NCBI GenBank assembly: GCA_910589305.1
Contig: CAJUTV010000016.1
Coordinates: forward strand, 1-60,260
Length of the DNA: 60,260 nt
Origin: an uncultured Lachnospira sp.
Lineage (GTDB): Bacteria; Bacillota; Clostridia; Lachnospirales; Lachnospiraceae
Direction: 5' to 3'
This document shows, piece by piece, positions 18,096 through 26,116 of this stretch (its first letter is position 1; each line of letters begins with the position of its first letter). The notes beneath the pieces were generated by a model, which ran no database searches, had not been told where the DNA came from, and saw only the letters and a list, made by a program, of their open reading frames with translations. The translations under genes were made by a program, and so were the position numbers.

Positions 18096-18548
18096 CTATG
18101 AATAATCTTCATTCAATATTTTGCAAATTTCTGGTGCTGCTTTTTCTTTTATCTTTTCCATATAAGGTCTTGGCTGCATTTTTGCTGTACCCTTTTCTAA
18201 ATATTCTGCGTATGGTGTATTGCTTTCGATATAAGCCATAATTTCTGTTTTATTAGAGGATTCAGTCTTTTCAACACTAGCAGACCATTGAAGCCTTAAT
18301 GCCCCTGTCCTTCTTGCTGGTGCTTCACCTGCTGCCGATGCACGATAAAGCTGTCCGCCTTTTAATTTATGTCCATAATCCTTTAATAACTTTCGTGTGG
18401 ATTTGGTTCTACTTTTACCATATGTATCTGGCTTTTTATACACTCTGCCGCTACGGTTTCCTTTTAATACTTCCAATTCAGCAGTTCTTAAAGCATTGGC
18501 AACCCTCGTTCCTCTAGCAACTACTTTTCTATTAATATCTTTTGTCAT
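18096..18548 (-). CDS. HK97 gp10-like head-tail protein; 5' end uncertain
   Basis: The 150-aa frame from the ATG at 18548 carries the gp10-like core (RRTGALRLQWSASV, then ESNTPYAEYLEKGTAKMQPRPYM). The frame stays open about 90 nt upstream and reads KIEELGSNGKTKTVEKAV, which looks like the true N-terminus, but there is no ATG, GTG or TTG in it. An ATG at 18627 is out of frame by one base because of a run of five A at 18617-18621. Removing one A would give MDKIEELGSNG. Either the short start is used or the gene is broken or mis-sequenced at the run. Confidence 0.7.
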   Translation of the reverse strand: MTKDINRKVVARGTRVANALRTAELEVLKGNRSGRVYKKPDTYGKSRTKSTRKLLKDYGHKLKGGQLYRASAAGEAPARRTGALRLQWSASVEKTESSNKTEIMAYIESNTPYAEYLEKGTAKMQPRPYMEKIKEKAAPEICKILNEDYS

Positions 18549-18631
18549 TTCTGATACTTTTGCTTTAACTGCTTTCTCAACCGTCTTGGTCTTTCCGTTG
18601 GAACCGAGTTCTTCTATTTTTATCCATAATT

Positions 18632-18988
18632 TTATCGTATATCCCTTCTTTCCTCTGCATAATAAATGGTTGAAATACCAAGCGTTCCTGCATCATCTAT
18701 ATCACAAATATAAAATATTCTATCCCCTAAAATAAGACAGTCTGTTTTCTTTGCCTTTGGCTGTCCACTCTGTACAATAGTATGAGTAACAACATGGTCC
18801 GTTATGCTGTGTTTTGTTCTATCATCAACAGTTACTTCAGCCAGACAACCTTTTAATATATTCGTTCCATCTCCTCTATGCTGATTGATTACTCTTCCTG
18901 TACTTGTTATAGCCTGCTCATTATTTTCAACAATAAATTCTTTGAACAAATTGGAAGGTCTAAGATACATTACTCTTGCATTATCCAT
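18632..18988 (-). CDS. Head closure / head-tail connector, XkdH-like
   Basis: A 118-aa protein between two connector genes. It has a small beta-barrel layout (GCLAEVTVDDRTKHSITDHVVTH, then KKTDCLILGDRIFYICDIDDAGTLG) typical of gp9/gp16-like head-closure proteins. The ATG overlaps the stop of the preceding gene by a few bases. Function is inferred from position and fold-like pattern. Confidence 0.6.
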   Translation of the reverse strand: MDNARVMYLRPSNLFKEFIVENNEQAITSTGRVINQHRGDGTNILKGCLAEVTVDDRTKHSITDHVVTHTIVQSGQPKAKKTDCLILGDRIFYICDIDDAGTLGISTIYYAEERRDIR

Positions 18989-19400
18989 TCATTCCTGCCC
19001 TTTCATTTTGCTGCATACCTGTATAGAAATAAGGTGGTTTTTGAGGTACTGTATGACTATTACTAAAATGCGGTATACTTGATTGAACCAACACTTCCTT
19101 TTTTAATTTCTCATATTCTTCTTTCCAAAGTTTTGCTCTATCATGAAATGATAATGAAAGAGGACCTGTTCTTGTGTCAACTTCATATGCAAAACGATGA
19201 TACAAACTTTCTAACAGCATTAGCTTCGCTTTCTTCCATGAACGTTGATGCGTGTCTATAGCTGCCTGTATTTCTTCATCGGTTAATGCGGTTGTATCCG
19301 AGCCACCCTCAATCATTGTATCGCCCAGTTCAAAGCGCATACGGTCTTTTCCATAGGTTGAAATATTGACAGGTTCATATGTGTATGTACCTTTTGCCAT
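18981..19400 (-). CDS. Head-tail connector-like protein, 139 aa
   Basis: The helical centre (LTDEEIQAAIDTHQRSWKKAKLMLLESLYHRF) resembles gp6-like adaptor proteins that bind the portal; the tail is Pro/Tyr-rich. It follows the capsid and XkdG-region genes. The start has AAAAGGAG. Adaptor function is inferred; a family hit would need a profile search. Confidence 0.6.
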   Translation of the reverse strand: MAKGTYTYEPVNISTYGKDRMRFELGDTMIEGGSDTTALTDEEIQAAIDTHQRSWKKAKLMLLESLYHRFAYEVDTRTGPLSLSFHDRAKLWKEEYEKLKKEVLVQSSIPHFSNSHTVPQKPPYFYTGMQQNERAGMNG

Positions 19401-19417
19401 GTTGGTATCAACTCCTT

Positions 19418-20005
19418 TTAATTCATGCTTGTGGCTTCGTTATGTTTTTTTGATTCATTGATATTATCATTAGAGGAAAATAGATTGTCCGCTTGTTTTT
19501 TTGCCGCCTCCTTAATGGTTTTGCGACTATCTGTTGCATGTAAAAGTATCAAAACATTTTCACTCGTAATTGTTGTAATTGCCTTTGACCCCTCATCAGC
19601 ATTTTGCTGCATAATAGAAAATACTTGTTGAATTTCATCAGGTGTTACTAAAATAATTGTAATCTGTCCATTTTCTCCATCCGCTTCTTTCTTAATAGAA
19701 ATTGGAATCATACCATCATTTTCTGTCAACTTACATTTGTTTAAGTCTGCTACCACTTGTTGTAATTCTTCCTCTTTCTGTTTTATTGGTGTAACTGCTT
19801 CAGCAATCATTTTATCAACCTGCTCTTGTGTAAATAATCCACTCTCATTTTTAGAATACTCTGTTTCTTCATCAAGCTTTGAAATATAACCACTTCTTAT
19901 CAGTTTCTCACTTCTTGCAGGAAGAATCACATCATCTGGTATTGTATCACCCAAATGATAGGTGGTTTTACCTACTGTAAGTTGCTTTAAACATAAATAC
20001 TGCAT
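19418..20005 (-). CDS. Hypothetical phage structural-region protein, 195 aa
   Basis: The first 45 residues (LCLKQLTVGKTTYHLGDTIPDD to SGYISKLDEE) look like the short beta domain of phage proteins found after the capsid gene. The rest is helical and charged, with a Glu/Lys/Asn-rich C-terminus. The GGAGG site is well placed. It may be a small head protein or decoration. No specific function recognised. Confidence 0.55.
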   Translation of the reverse strand: MQYLCLKQLTVGKTTYHLGDTIPDDVILPARSEKLIRSGYISKLDEETEYSKNESGLFTQEQVDKMIAEAVTPIKQKEEELQQVVADLNKCKLTENDGMIPISIKKEADGENGQITIILVTPDEIQQVFSIMQQNADEGSKAITTITSENVLILLHATDSRKTIKEAAKKQADNLFSSNDNINESKKHNEATSMN

Positions 20006-20014
20006 ATCTGCCTC

Positions 20015-21058
20015 CTACACACATTTAGACAGATAGCAAGCAAGGTCATCACATGTCTTTCTCATATCGGTTGCAATCAAACCTTCCATAAATTCAGAAT
20101 GGGTACCGCCTTCTCCCTCAAATACATCCGTTGCCATAAAATTGCCATTTCCAAGCATATCCCAAGTAAAAATATAACCCGCTGATGGTTCATCCACTCT
20201 AGGATTTGGTGTTGTGTAAGAAAGCAACGCACCATCTGGCTCACAAATAAACTGCATATTATCGTCTTGTCCTTCTTCTGCTGCATTGTAAGTTGCATCC
20301 AAGACCTTAACCTCATCCACTCCAAACAATTCTGCTAACACTTTTTCAGTGACTTTTGCTGGATTTGCTGTACTTCCTGTATATTTTACACGTTCTAACA
20401 AATCTGGATGCTCCTTTAAAGCAAGATAAGTATTATATCCCAGTGTCAACTTATTAGGTGTTCTTCTTCCATCTAATACAATTTGACGTTTGCGGGTATC
20501 AAAAAATTGAATGGGGTCTGAATTGGCATCCGAAAATTTAATAAACTGCTTGCCGCTTGGTGTTACTCCTGCTCCTGAAGCAATGCCTGTAAACTCATTA
20601 TTCCATACCCCTGTTTTAAAGAAATTATTGGCAAACAAAATATCCAAATGCAATAATTGCTGGTCTACCACAAAGCGATTCTTTGCTCGTTTAGGGTCAA
20701 TCGATGGCGGCACATTCGCACGCTGATAATTGACAGCTCCAATCTGGTCGATTCCTACAATAATCTGGTCTACTTCACATTTATACGTTTGGTCTGTGTG
20801 TCCCATTTGAGCTGGCGCTACTTTGCCAAACTTTGGTTTTCTTCTTACATTATCTCTTGCTAAATCACCTTTATTATAGACATAGTAATATCCTGTTGAA
20901 AATTCCACAGGACAAATTGGAAAAATACTTGTTGCTACATAATTACTTGCATTCGCAAAAAAAGCCATACTCATATTCGTTAAATAACGATTTGGTTTCC
21001 ATCCCTTTGCAATACGTGCTGATAATTCACTGGCACTTCCTATTTCTCTTCCATTCAT
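20015..21058 (-). CDS. Major capsid protein
   Basis: A 347-aa protein following the decoration-protein gene. The sequence (ANASNYVATSIFPICPVEFSTGYYYVYNKGDLAR, then LGYNTYLALKEHPDLLERVKYTG and YIFTWDMLGNG) is of the HK97-fold capsid type common in clostridial phages. No N-terminal delta domain is fused; scaffolding is supplied by the gene at 21478. The ribosome site is AAGGAGG. Confidence 0.85.
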   Translation of the reverse strand: MNGREIGSASELSARIAKGWKPNRYLTNMSMAFFANASNYVATSIFPICPVEFSTGYYYVYNKGDLARDNVRRKPKFGKVAPAQMGHTDQTYKCEVDQIIVGIDQIGAVNYQRANVPPSIDPKRAKNRFVVDQQLLHLDILFANNFFKTGVWNNEFTGIASGAGVTPSGKQFIKFSDANSDPIQFFDTRKRQIVLDGRRTPNKLTLGYNTYLALKEHPDLLERVKYTGSTANPAKVTEKVLAELFGVDEVKVLDATYNAAEEGQDDNMQFICEPDGALLSYTTPNPRVDEPSAGYIFTWDMLGNGNFMATDVFEGEGGTHSEFMEGLIATDMRKTCDDLACYLSKCV

Positions 21059-21072
21059 TAGTCAAAACCTCC

Positions 21073-21474
21073 TTACACTGTTGCAGGCTTATAACCTGCT
21101 TTACTAATTTGAACTTGAATCCATGTTCCTGCTTTTGTTGCATTACTTAATGCCATACCGACAATAAAATCGCCTGCTTTTGCCGCTACTGCTTTTCCCT
21201 CTGCATTAGTCGCAAGCTCTGTACCGATTGTAAGTGTTTCACCTGCTACCCACTTGCCAACATCTTTAATCTGAATATCCACATCGCCGCCTTTTTCTAC
21301 AATCTCATCGGTTTCTATAAGAGAAATCCCAATGACATGAGCGCCTGCTGTTGGTTTTACAACGGCGCCATCTTGAACAGATAGTGCTATTCCTCTTGCA
21401 TTTTCTAGCTTTTCACTCGCTGGTAATACAATTGTTGGACTTTCATTAATACTTGTTCCAAAATAAGTTGACAT
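21073..21474 (-). CDS. Capsid decoration/head protein (DUF2190-like)
   Basis: A 133-aa beta-rich Gly/Val/Ala protein (VIGISLIETDEIVEKGGDVDIQI, then LTIGTELATNAEGKAVAAKAGDFIVG). The DUF2190 pattern and its place between scaffold and capsid genes match head-stabilising proteins. GGAGG precedes the ATG. Confidence 0.75.
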   Translation of the reverse strand: MSTYFGTSINESPTIVLPASEKLENARGIALSVQDGAVVKPTAGAHVIGISLIETDEIVEKGGDVDIQIKDVGKWVAGETLTIGTELATNAEGKAVAAKAGDFIVGMALSNATKAGTWIQVQISKAGYKPATV

Positions 21475-21477
21475 TCT

Positions 21478-22755
21478 TTATTCCTCCTCACATCTTTTAG
21501 CTAATTCAGGATTGTTTATAAATACTTCATCAAGCGCTTGTGCCATAGATAACCCTGTTTTGGATTTTCTCAGTTCTGTGGCTTTTGCTTCTGCTTCTGT
21601 CCATGCTTCACCACTTATATTACTGTTATGACCCGATTTTCCAATTTCAGAAAAAGCACCTGACTTTTCCACCGTTTCTACTGCTTGGTCAAGAACAGCA
21701 ATCATATCCTTGTAAGCTGTTCCTCCTGCTGCTTTTAAACTTTTAAACAGTGGTACAAGTTCTTCCTCTTTCTTTCCGATAATGGCATATTTCTTTGCAA
21801 TATCGCTAAGTTCTCTATCTTCTGCCGCCTGTTTAAATTTCTTTAACTCTTCCAATTCGGTTGCAACTACTGGATGCAATCCCTTATAAATGTTATCAGG
21901 CTCATTTACCTGCTGATTTGATGACAATGTTGGCTGTTCCTTTGCTTGTAGCGATTTTTCTGTCTGTGTAACAGATTTTGTAATAACAGGTTCTGTCTTA
22001 GTTCCTTCTGCTTGTGCAGCAGATATTGTTGAATTATCATCTTGTGATTGTACCTGTTCTTCTGTTCCATAACGCTTCTCGATACTCTCCAGAAACGCTT
22101 TTTCTGCATCGGTTAATTTGCTTTTATCAATTTTCATTTCTTTCCTATCTCCTTCCTGATTTTGGATGCTATCAAACTGTTTTTGCTTATCCTTTTGCAC
22201 TGCTGCCTTTTCAATAACTTCATTGAGCCTCTCTGTTGCTGATTTCATAATCTCTAAATCCGTTTGTGAAAGTTCTTCATTTTTGATAACAACACTTGCT
22301 TCTTTGCCGCTAGCCCATTGACTAATGGCTGCTTTTACAACTTCTATAAACTCTTCAAGACTTTCCTGCATAGCTGTAGCTGCATTACTACTGTCCATCT
22401 CTTCATCACATAAAATAGAACAAAGCGAGGACTGGAGCGCATAACAAATATCCCAAATCTCATCCGCAATTTTGCGATTCTTTGTTTCATTTAATTTCTC
22501 TTTAAAACTGATAGAATCACCCTTTTGTATCTCATCAACCGCACTGTCAATTTCTTCTTGTGCCATTCCTGCTGCCTTGCCAATAAAACAAAACAGCTTT
22601 TTTAAGATACTGCCACTACCTTTTTGACTATCCTCTTCTATTGGTTGTTCTTTGCTGTCCTTCATCTTAAATAGTTTGATATGCGCATCTGGATTCGCAC
22701 CTTCATCTACAAAATCAACCTTCTTGATTTTAAGATTTTTAAGCTTTGTTGCCAC
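21478..22755 (-). CDS. Phage scaffold protein, XkdF-C-like
   Basis: A 425-aa protein with a GTG start behind GGAAGGAGGG. The start KVDFVDEGANPDAHIKLFK is the motif seen after phage XkdF-type proteases (LVDxGANPxA). The rest is highly charged and helical with Gln/Glu-rich linkers, as scaffolds are. It precedes decoration and capsid genes. The protease itself is a separate gene at 23680, split from it by an antirepressor gene, which suggests the cargo entered between protease and scaffold. Confidence 0.7.
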   Translation of the reverse strand: MATKLKNLKIKKVDFVDEGANPDAHIKLFKMKDSKEQPIEEDSQKGSGSILKKLFCFIGKAAGMAQEEIDSAVDEIQKGDSISFKEKLNETKNRKIADEIWDICYALQSSLCSILCDEEMDSSNAATAMQESLEEFIEVVKAAISQWASGKEASVVIKNEELSQTDLEIMKSATERLNEVIEKAAVQKDKQKQFDSIQNQEGDRKEMKIDKSKLTDAEKAFLESIEKRYGTEEQVQSQDDNSTISAAQAEGTKTEPVITKSVTQTEKSLQAKEQPTLSSNQQVNEPDNIYKGLHPVVATELEELKKFKQAAEDRELSDIAKKYAIIGKKEEELVPLFKSLKAAGGTAYKDMIAVLDQAVETVEKSGAFSEIGKSGHNSNISGEAWTEAEAKATELRKSKTGLSMAQALDEVFINNPELAKRCEEE

Positions 22756-22797
22756 GTTTATTTTCCCTCCTTCCTTTTAATCCATTTTTATAAAACA

Positions 22798-22825
22798 AAA
22801 GGACACCTGTTATCAGATGCCCTTT
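22798..22825 (-). terminator. Hairpin terminator after second antirepressor gene
   Basis: Same 12-bp arms as at 4963-4990 (22798-22809 and 22814-22825); only the 4-nt loop differs. Followed on the minus strand by TTTTG. It would stop transcription between the protease and scaffold genes unless antitermination acts. Confidence 0.75.
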
Positions 22826-22862
22826 GAATTATCATTATTTTACTTTACATTTATCTTCAATC

Positions 22863-23654
22863 TTATGCGCAATATTTAATTTCATATTCTGAAACAATCT
22901 TAGAGAAAATCTCTCTAAGTTTTTTATCTTCTTCAATAATATCCATTCGATTCGTTCCATTAATTTCAGTCTTAGTACAGCCATTATCCGCCATTCTTTG
23001 TTTCTTATTGCGCAATCTTGTACTTAAATCACATCCTGCTCTATATTCCAGTTCTGAATACATTTCTGTACGAAGAATATTAAAAGGTCTATCAATACTT
23101 TTTTGTATACGATTAAACTTTCCATTGATTTCTTCTCTCCAGTTATCAAATACAGGCTTAACAGCTTCTTTGATATTTTCTGTTGTTTCAACCGCTTTCT
23201 GTGCTATTTCCTTTGCTTCTTTTGCATTACGCTCTGTTTGTGCCATTTGGTCTAACATTGCATAAAGCATTTGCATTTGAGGAGATAAATCTGTTACAAG
23301 CTCTCGAACCCTAAAATATCCATTTACAAGCTCTCGTTGTACTTTCCAAGCTAAATCATCTGTAAAGGACTTAACAAGCATTAAGTAGCCTTGTTCTGTG
23401 ATAAGCACCTTATCCATATAATCATTATCTGATATAGGAAATAAGCGGCTTGTACGAATTTCGTCAGAGCCTACAAGATAAAAATCTTCTCCCTCAATAA
23501 ACCTTTTCTTGTTTGTATTAAAATTTCTTCTTGCCGTTCCATCTGGTCTACTATGAACAATATCAATATCTTTAAATATTACTACTCGTTGACCTTTATA
23601 TTCTTTAACTGAAATATCAGCATTTCCAATATGTACTAAAGTATTGTTAACCAT
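22863..23654 (-). CDS. ORF6N-domain antirepressor-like protein
   Basis: A 263-aa protein. The ATG at 23654 is favoured, since AGGAGG is 7 nt away; another ATG two codons earlier is too close. Residues ~8-55 fit ORF6N (GQRVVIFKDIDIVHSRPDGTARRNF, then FIEGEDFYLV); the C-terminal ~90 residues fit an ORF6C-like domain. Such proteins bind DNA or repressors. It lies inside the head operon and is followed by the terminator shared with the tail-region antirepressor. Confidence 0.75.
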   Translation of the reverse strand: MVNNTLVHIGNADISVKEYKGQRVVIFKDIDIVHSRPDGTARRNFNTNKKRFIEGEDFYLVGSDEIRTSRLFPISDNDYMDKVLITEQGYLMLVKSFTDDLAWKVQRELVNGYFRVRELVTDLSPQMQMLYAMLDQMAQTERNAKEAKEIAQKAVETTENIKEAVKPVFDNWREEINGKFNRIQKSIDRPFNILRTEMYSELEYRAGCDLSTRLRNKKQRMADNGCTKTEINGTNRMDIIEEDKKLREIFSKIVSEYEIKYCA

Positions 23655-23679
23655 ATTCATTCCTCCTCAAACTGATTTT

Positions 23680-24138
23680 TTAAAGTGCTATTCGTTCAGC
23701 TTCACCTTCAATCGAAAACATTAAATATGTTCCATCTTTAACCTTTTCCCAAACATCTTTGTCTAAAACCTTAAAGCCAATCCACCAGCCAATTGGAAGT
23801 GTACCTGCTGGAATACCAATTGCCTGCATTTTTTCTTCTGTAAATACAATACTTTCAATTAAAACAGCAGCACCGCCTCTTTCGTGCATTTCGCCGCCTT
23901 CTCGGTATAACTCTACAAATTCATAGGCTGCCCTCTCTAATTCTTCTGGTTCTACAATATCTTTTTGCCAATCCTCAATAAGCTCTCCATCAACACGCAT
24001 TGAAACGCTCGCCCAACCAAAAGCAAGCATTTTTTCATCGTCTGATTTCATAATTTTAAATTTGCCTTTTAGGACATTTTCATGTGTTATTTGCTTATTA
24101 CTAATAGGATTTAAAATTAAATCTGAAAATTTTTTCAT
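23680..24138 (-). CDS. xkdF: Prohead serine protease, XkdF-like (S78-type)
   Basis: A 152-aa protein. The sequence (AFGWASVSMRVDGELIEDWQKDIVEPEELERAAYEF, then GEMHERGGAAVLIESIVFT and GWWIGFKV) fits the XkdF phage protease family. His and Ser of the assumed active site lie in MHERG and VLIES. It processes scaffold and capsid during head maturation. Normal length; the ribosome site is AAAGGG. Confidence 0.8.
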   Translation of the reverse strand: MKKFSDLILNPISNKQITHENVLKGKFKIMKSDDEKMLAFGWASVSMRVDGELIEDWQKDIVEPEELERAAYEFVELYREGGEMHERGGAAVLIESIVFTEEKMQAIGIPAGTLPIGWWIGFKVLDKDVWEKVKDGTYLMFSIEGEAERIAL

Positions 24139-24180
24139 TATATCCCTTTCTTTTAAAATAGGTATAAAAAAAGAGCCTAT

Positions 24181-24540
24181 TTAAGACTCTTCTTCAAAGT
24201 ATGGACATTGGGAATCTTCGCGCGCCCATATTTCATTTGGTATGAAATTATATTGTTTATCTTTAGGATATATTTCACAACAACAATCTTTATATCCTTT
24301 TTGTTTTTTACACCTTATACAGATGGAATTTCTCCAACGTATGATTCCATCACACCTTATTGAAATCATTTCGGCATAGCTAAGTGGTCCAAACAATTTT
24401 TTTTCTTCTAATGGTGGATTGCTTTGAAGAAATTTGCCAATCCACTTACCAATTTCAAGACATTCATCATCACTTATACTTTTACGATTTTTATCAATAT
24501 ATTCATGAACTTCTTTAGCTGTCATATTCTCTAAATCCAT
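24181..24540 (-). CDS. Cys-rich protein, candidate immunity partner of MuF toxin
   Basis: A 119-aa protein from the ATG at 24540 (GAGGAG upstream), starting 14 nt inside the MuF gene's end. The N-terminal half is helical; residues ~75-119 hold about seven cysteines (IRCKKQKGYKDCCCEIYP and SQCPYFEE), probably binding a metal. No known immunity family recognised. Position directly after, and overlapping, a MuF protein with an extra toxin-like domain is what a cognate immunity gene would have. It is not found in PBSX at this point. Confidence 0.45.
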   Translation of the reverse strand: MDLENMTAKEVHEYIDKNRKSISDDECLEIGKWIGKFLQSNPPLEEKKLFGPLSYAEMISIRCDGIIRWRNSICIRCKKQKGYKDCCCEIYPKDKQYNFIPNEIWAREDSQCPYFEEES

Positions 24541-24553
24541 AACACATACTCCT

Positions 24554-26116
24554 CTATACATATAACATATTTAACAAATCCGACCAATTTTCATATTCTT
24601 CTATGGTTGCTTTTGTATTTCTTCCAAGTGTAGCATACAAGTTATCTGAAATCCAGTCCAATCTTTCTGTAACAGGCATTTCTATCATAAATTTTGCAAA
24701 GTCATAATCTGTTTTATGTATACCAATATAACGTCCTATCTGTTTTAAGGCATCCACCGTTTTATAATAATCGGATTCTATAATTTCAATTCCTTCATAT
24801 TTGCATATTTCCTCTGTCATAAACTGTACTGTTGCTTCTTCAATATTTCCATAAATATAATAAAACGATGAATCACAATAACTAATTGACCTTGCATGTA
24901 TTTGCTCATGTAAAATAATTAAAGGTGAGGTTTCATGGCTCGTTAAAATATCACAATTCCACAGTTTACCATAATTCACAATTGTGCCATCTGGATTTTG
25001 TATGCCTTTATCATCTATTATCATATTCCCACTCCATTTGCTTGGAATAGAAATATGTTTAGAAGCTATTTCTTCTGTTTGAGCTGCAATACTTTCTATT
25101 TCTTCTGTACTATATTCTTTCAATGAATTTTGCTGTATAATAGATACTTTCATTTCAGGTAAATTTTCATTTGTATACGCCATTGGTTCTATTTCTATGT
25201 ATTCTATAGCACAGGCACATCGTGGATGCGCTGGTGGTGTAAGGTTTTCTCCTGCGTTCCAGCCGTTTCCCATCTGAAATCTATCATCCATAGCAAGCTC
25301 TAATCCTTCTAATGCCCTGCACTGCTCACACACCATATCATCACCAGAAGTACACCAACGCTTTATTACTGTTCCCATAAGTTTTTGTGCCTGAGCCTGA
25401 CGGATTGCCTCATCTGCTCCTTTATTATAAGCAGTAGCCATTTCTGTTTGAGCAATGGTCATTGCCCGTTGTCGGTGCTGCTTTTCTGCATATTTGGCAG
25501 CAGCTTCTCTTGCTTTCTTTTGAACACTCTCTGTTTTCATTCTTGGATGCTGCTCTTTTAGGTTTGCAACCATATTTTCATAATATCGTAAATTTGCTTT
25601 TGCCTGTGGCTCTGTTAAGCCAATACAAGGTCGAATAAATTTTGCTAACTCATCAACACTATGCTTTTCCCTAACAGCCCTTGCAAGTAAGGCTGAAATC
25701 GCACCTTTTTGCTCTTGTGTGACAACTGTAACAAACTCTGCCCCATGATTTTGAATCCAATTGATTGCATGAGATGAATGAAAGGTAAATCTTTGTAAAT
25801 CTAATAATATAGGCTGACTAACTGAACCCGCTTTCATTGCATCTTCCCAAACATAATGAAGTTTATTTTGTACCAAAATAGAATAATCCTTTGACCATAA
25901 ATTAAATGTTTCTTTTGTCATCACACCTTCTATAACAGCCTGTCGAAGTTCCTGATAGGTAATCGCCGCCTGCTGGTCTTTCCAAAATCCACATAATATC
26001 TGTATTGGAGTACTTTCATTATCTTTTAAATAATCTTCTAATCGTTTTAATATTTCGTTTGCATTTCCTGCCTTTGCTTTTTGGAAGTGTCTGCATGGTT
26101 GAATAAGAAAGGTCAT
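24554..26116 (-). CDS. MuF/SPP1 gp7-type minor head protein with C-terminal HExxH metallopeptidase-like domain
   Basis: A 520-aa protein. Residues ~10-310 are a MuF head protein: a helical N-terminus, then CTSGDDMVCEQCRALEG, then PPAHPRCACA. After ~residue 320 comes a domain absent from ordinary MuF proteins, with HEQIHARS at 403-410 and a downstream EE at 426-427 (NIEEATVQF), the arrangement of a gluzincin-like zinc protease. MuF proteins with variable C-terminal toxin domains are a known class of phage polymorphic toxins. The protein is packaged in heads and could be delivered. The enzyme activity is inferred. Confidence 0.8.
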   Translation of the reverse strand: MTFLIQPCRHFQKAKAGNANEILKRLEDYLKDNESTPIQILCGFWKDQQAAITYQELRQAVIEGVMTKETFNLWSKDYSILVQNKLHYVWEDAMKAGSVSQPILLDLQRFTFHSSHAINWIQNHGAEFVTVVTQEQKGAISALLARAVREKHSVDELAKFIRPCIGLTEPQAKANLRYYENMVANLKEQHPRMKTESVQKKAREAAAKYAEKQHRQRAMTIAQTEMATAYNKGADEAIRQAQAQKLMGTVIKRWCTSGDDMVCEQCRALEGLELAMDDRFQMGNGWNAGENLTPPAHPRCACAIEYIEIEPMAYTNENLPEMKVSIIQQNSLKEYSTEEIESIAAQTEEIASKHISIPSKWSGNMIIDDKGIQNPDGTIVNYGKLWNCDILTSHETSPLIILHEQIHARSISYCDSSFYYIYGNIEEATVQFMTEEICKYEGIEIIESDYYKTVDALKQIGRYIGIHKTDYDFAKFMIEMPVTERLDWISDNLYATLGRNTKATIEEYENWSDLLNMLYV

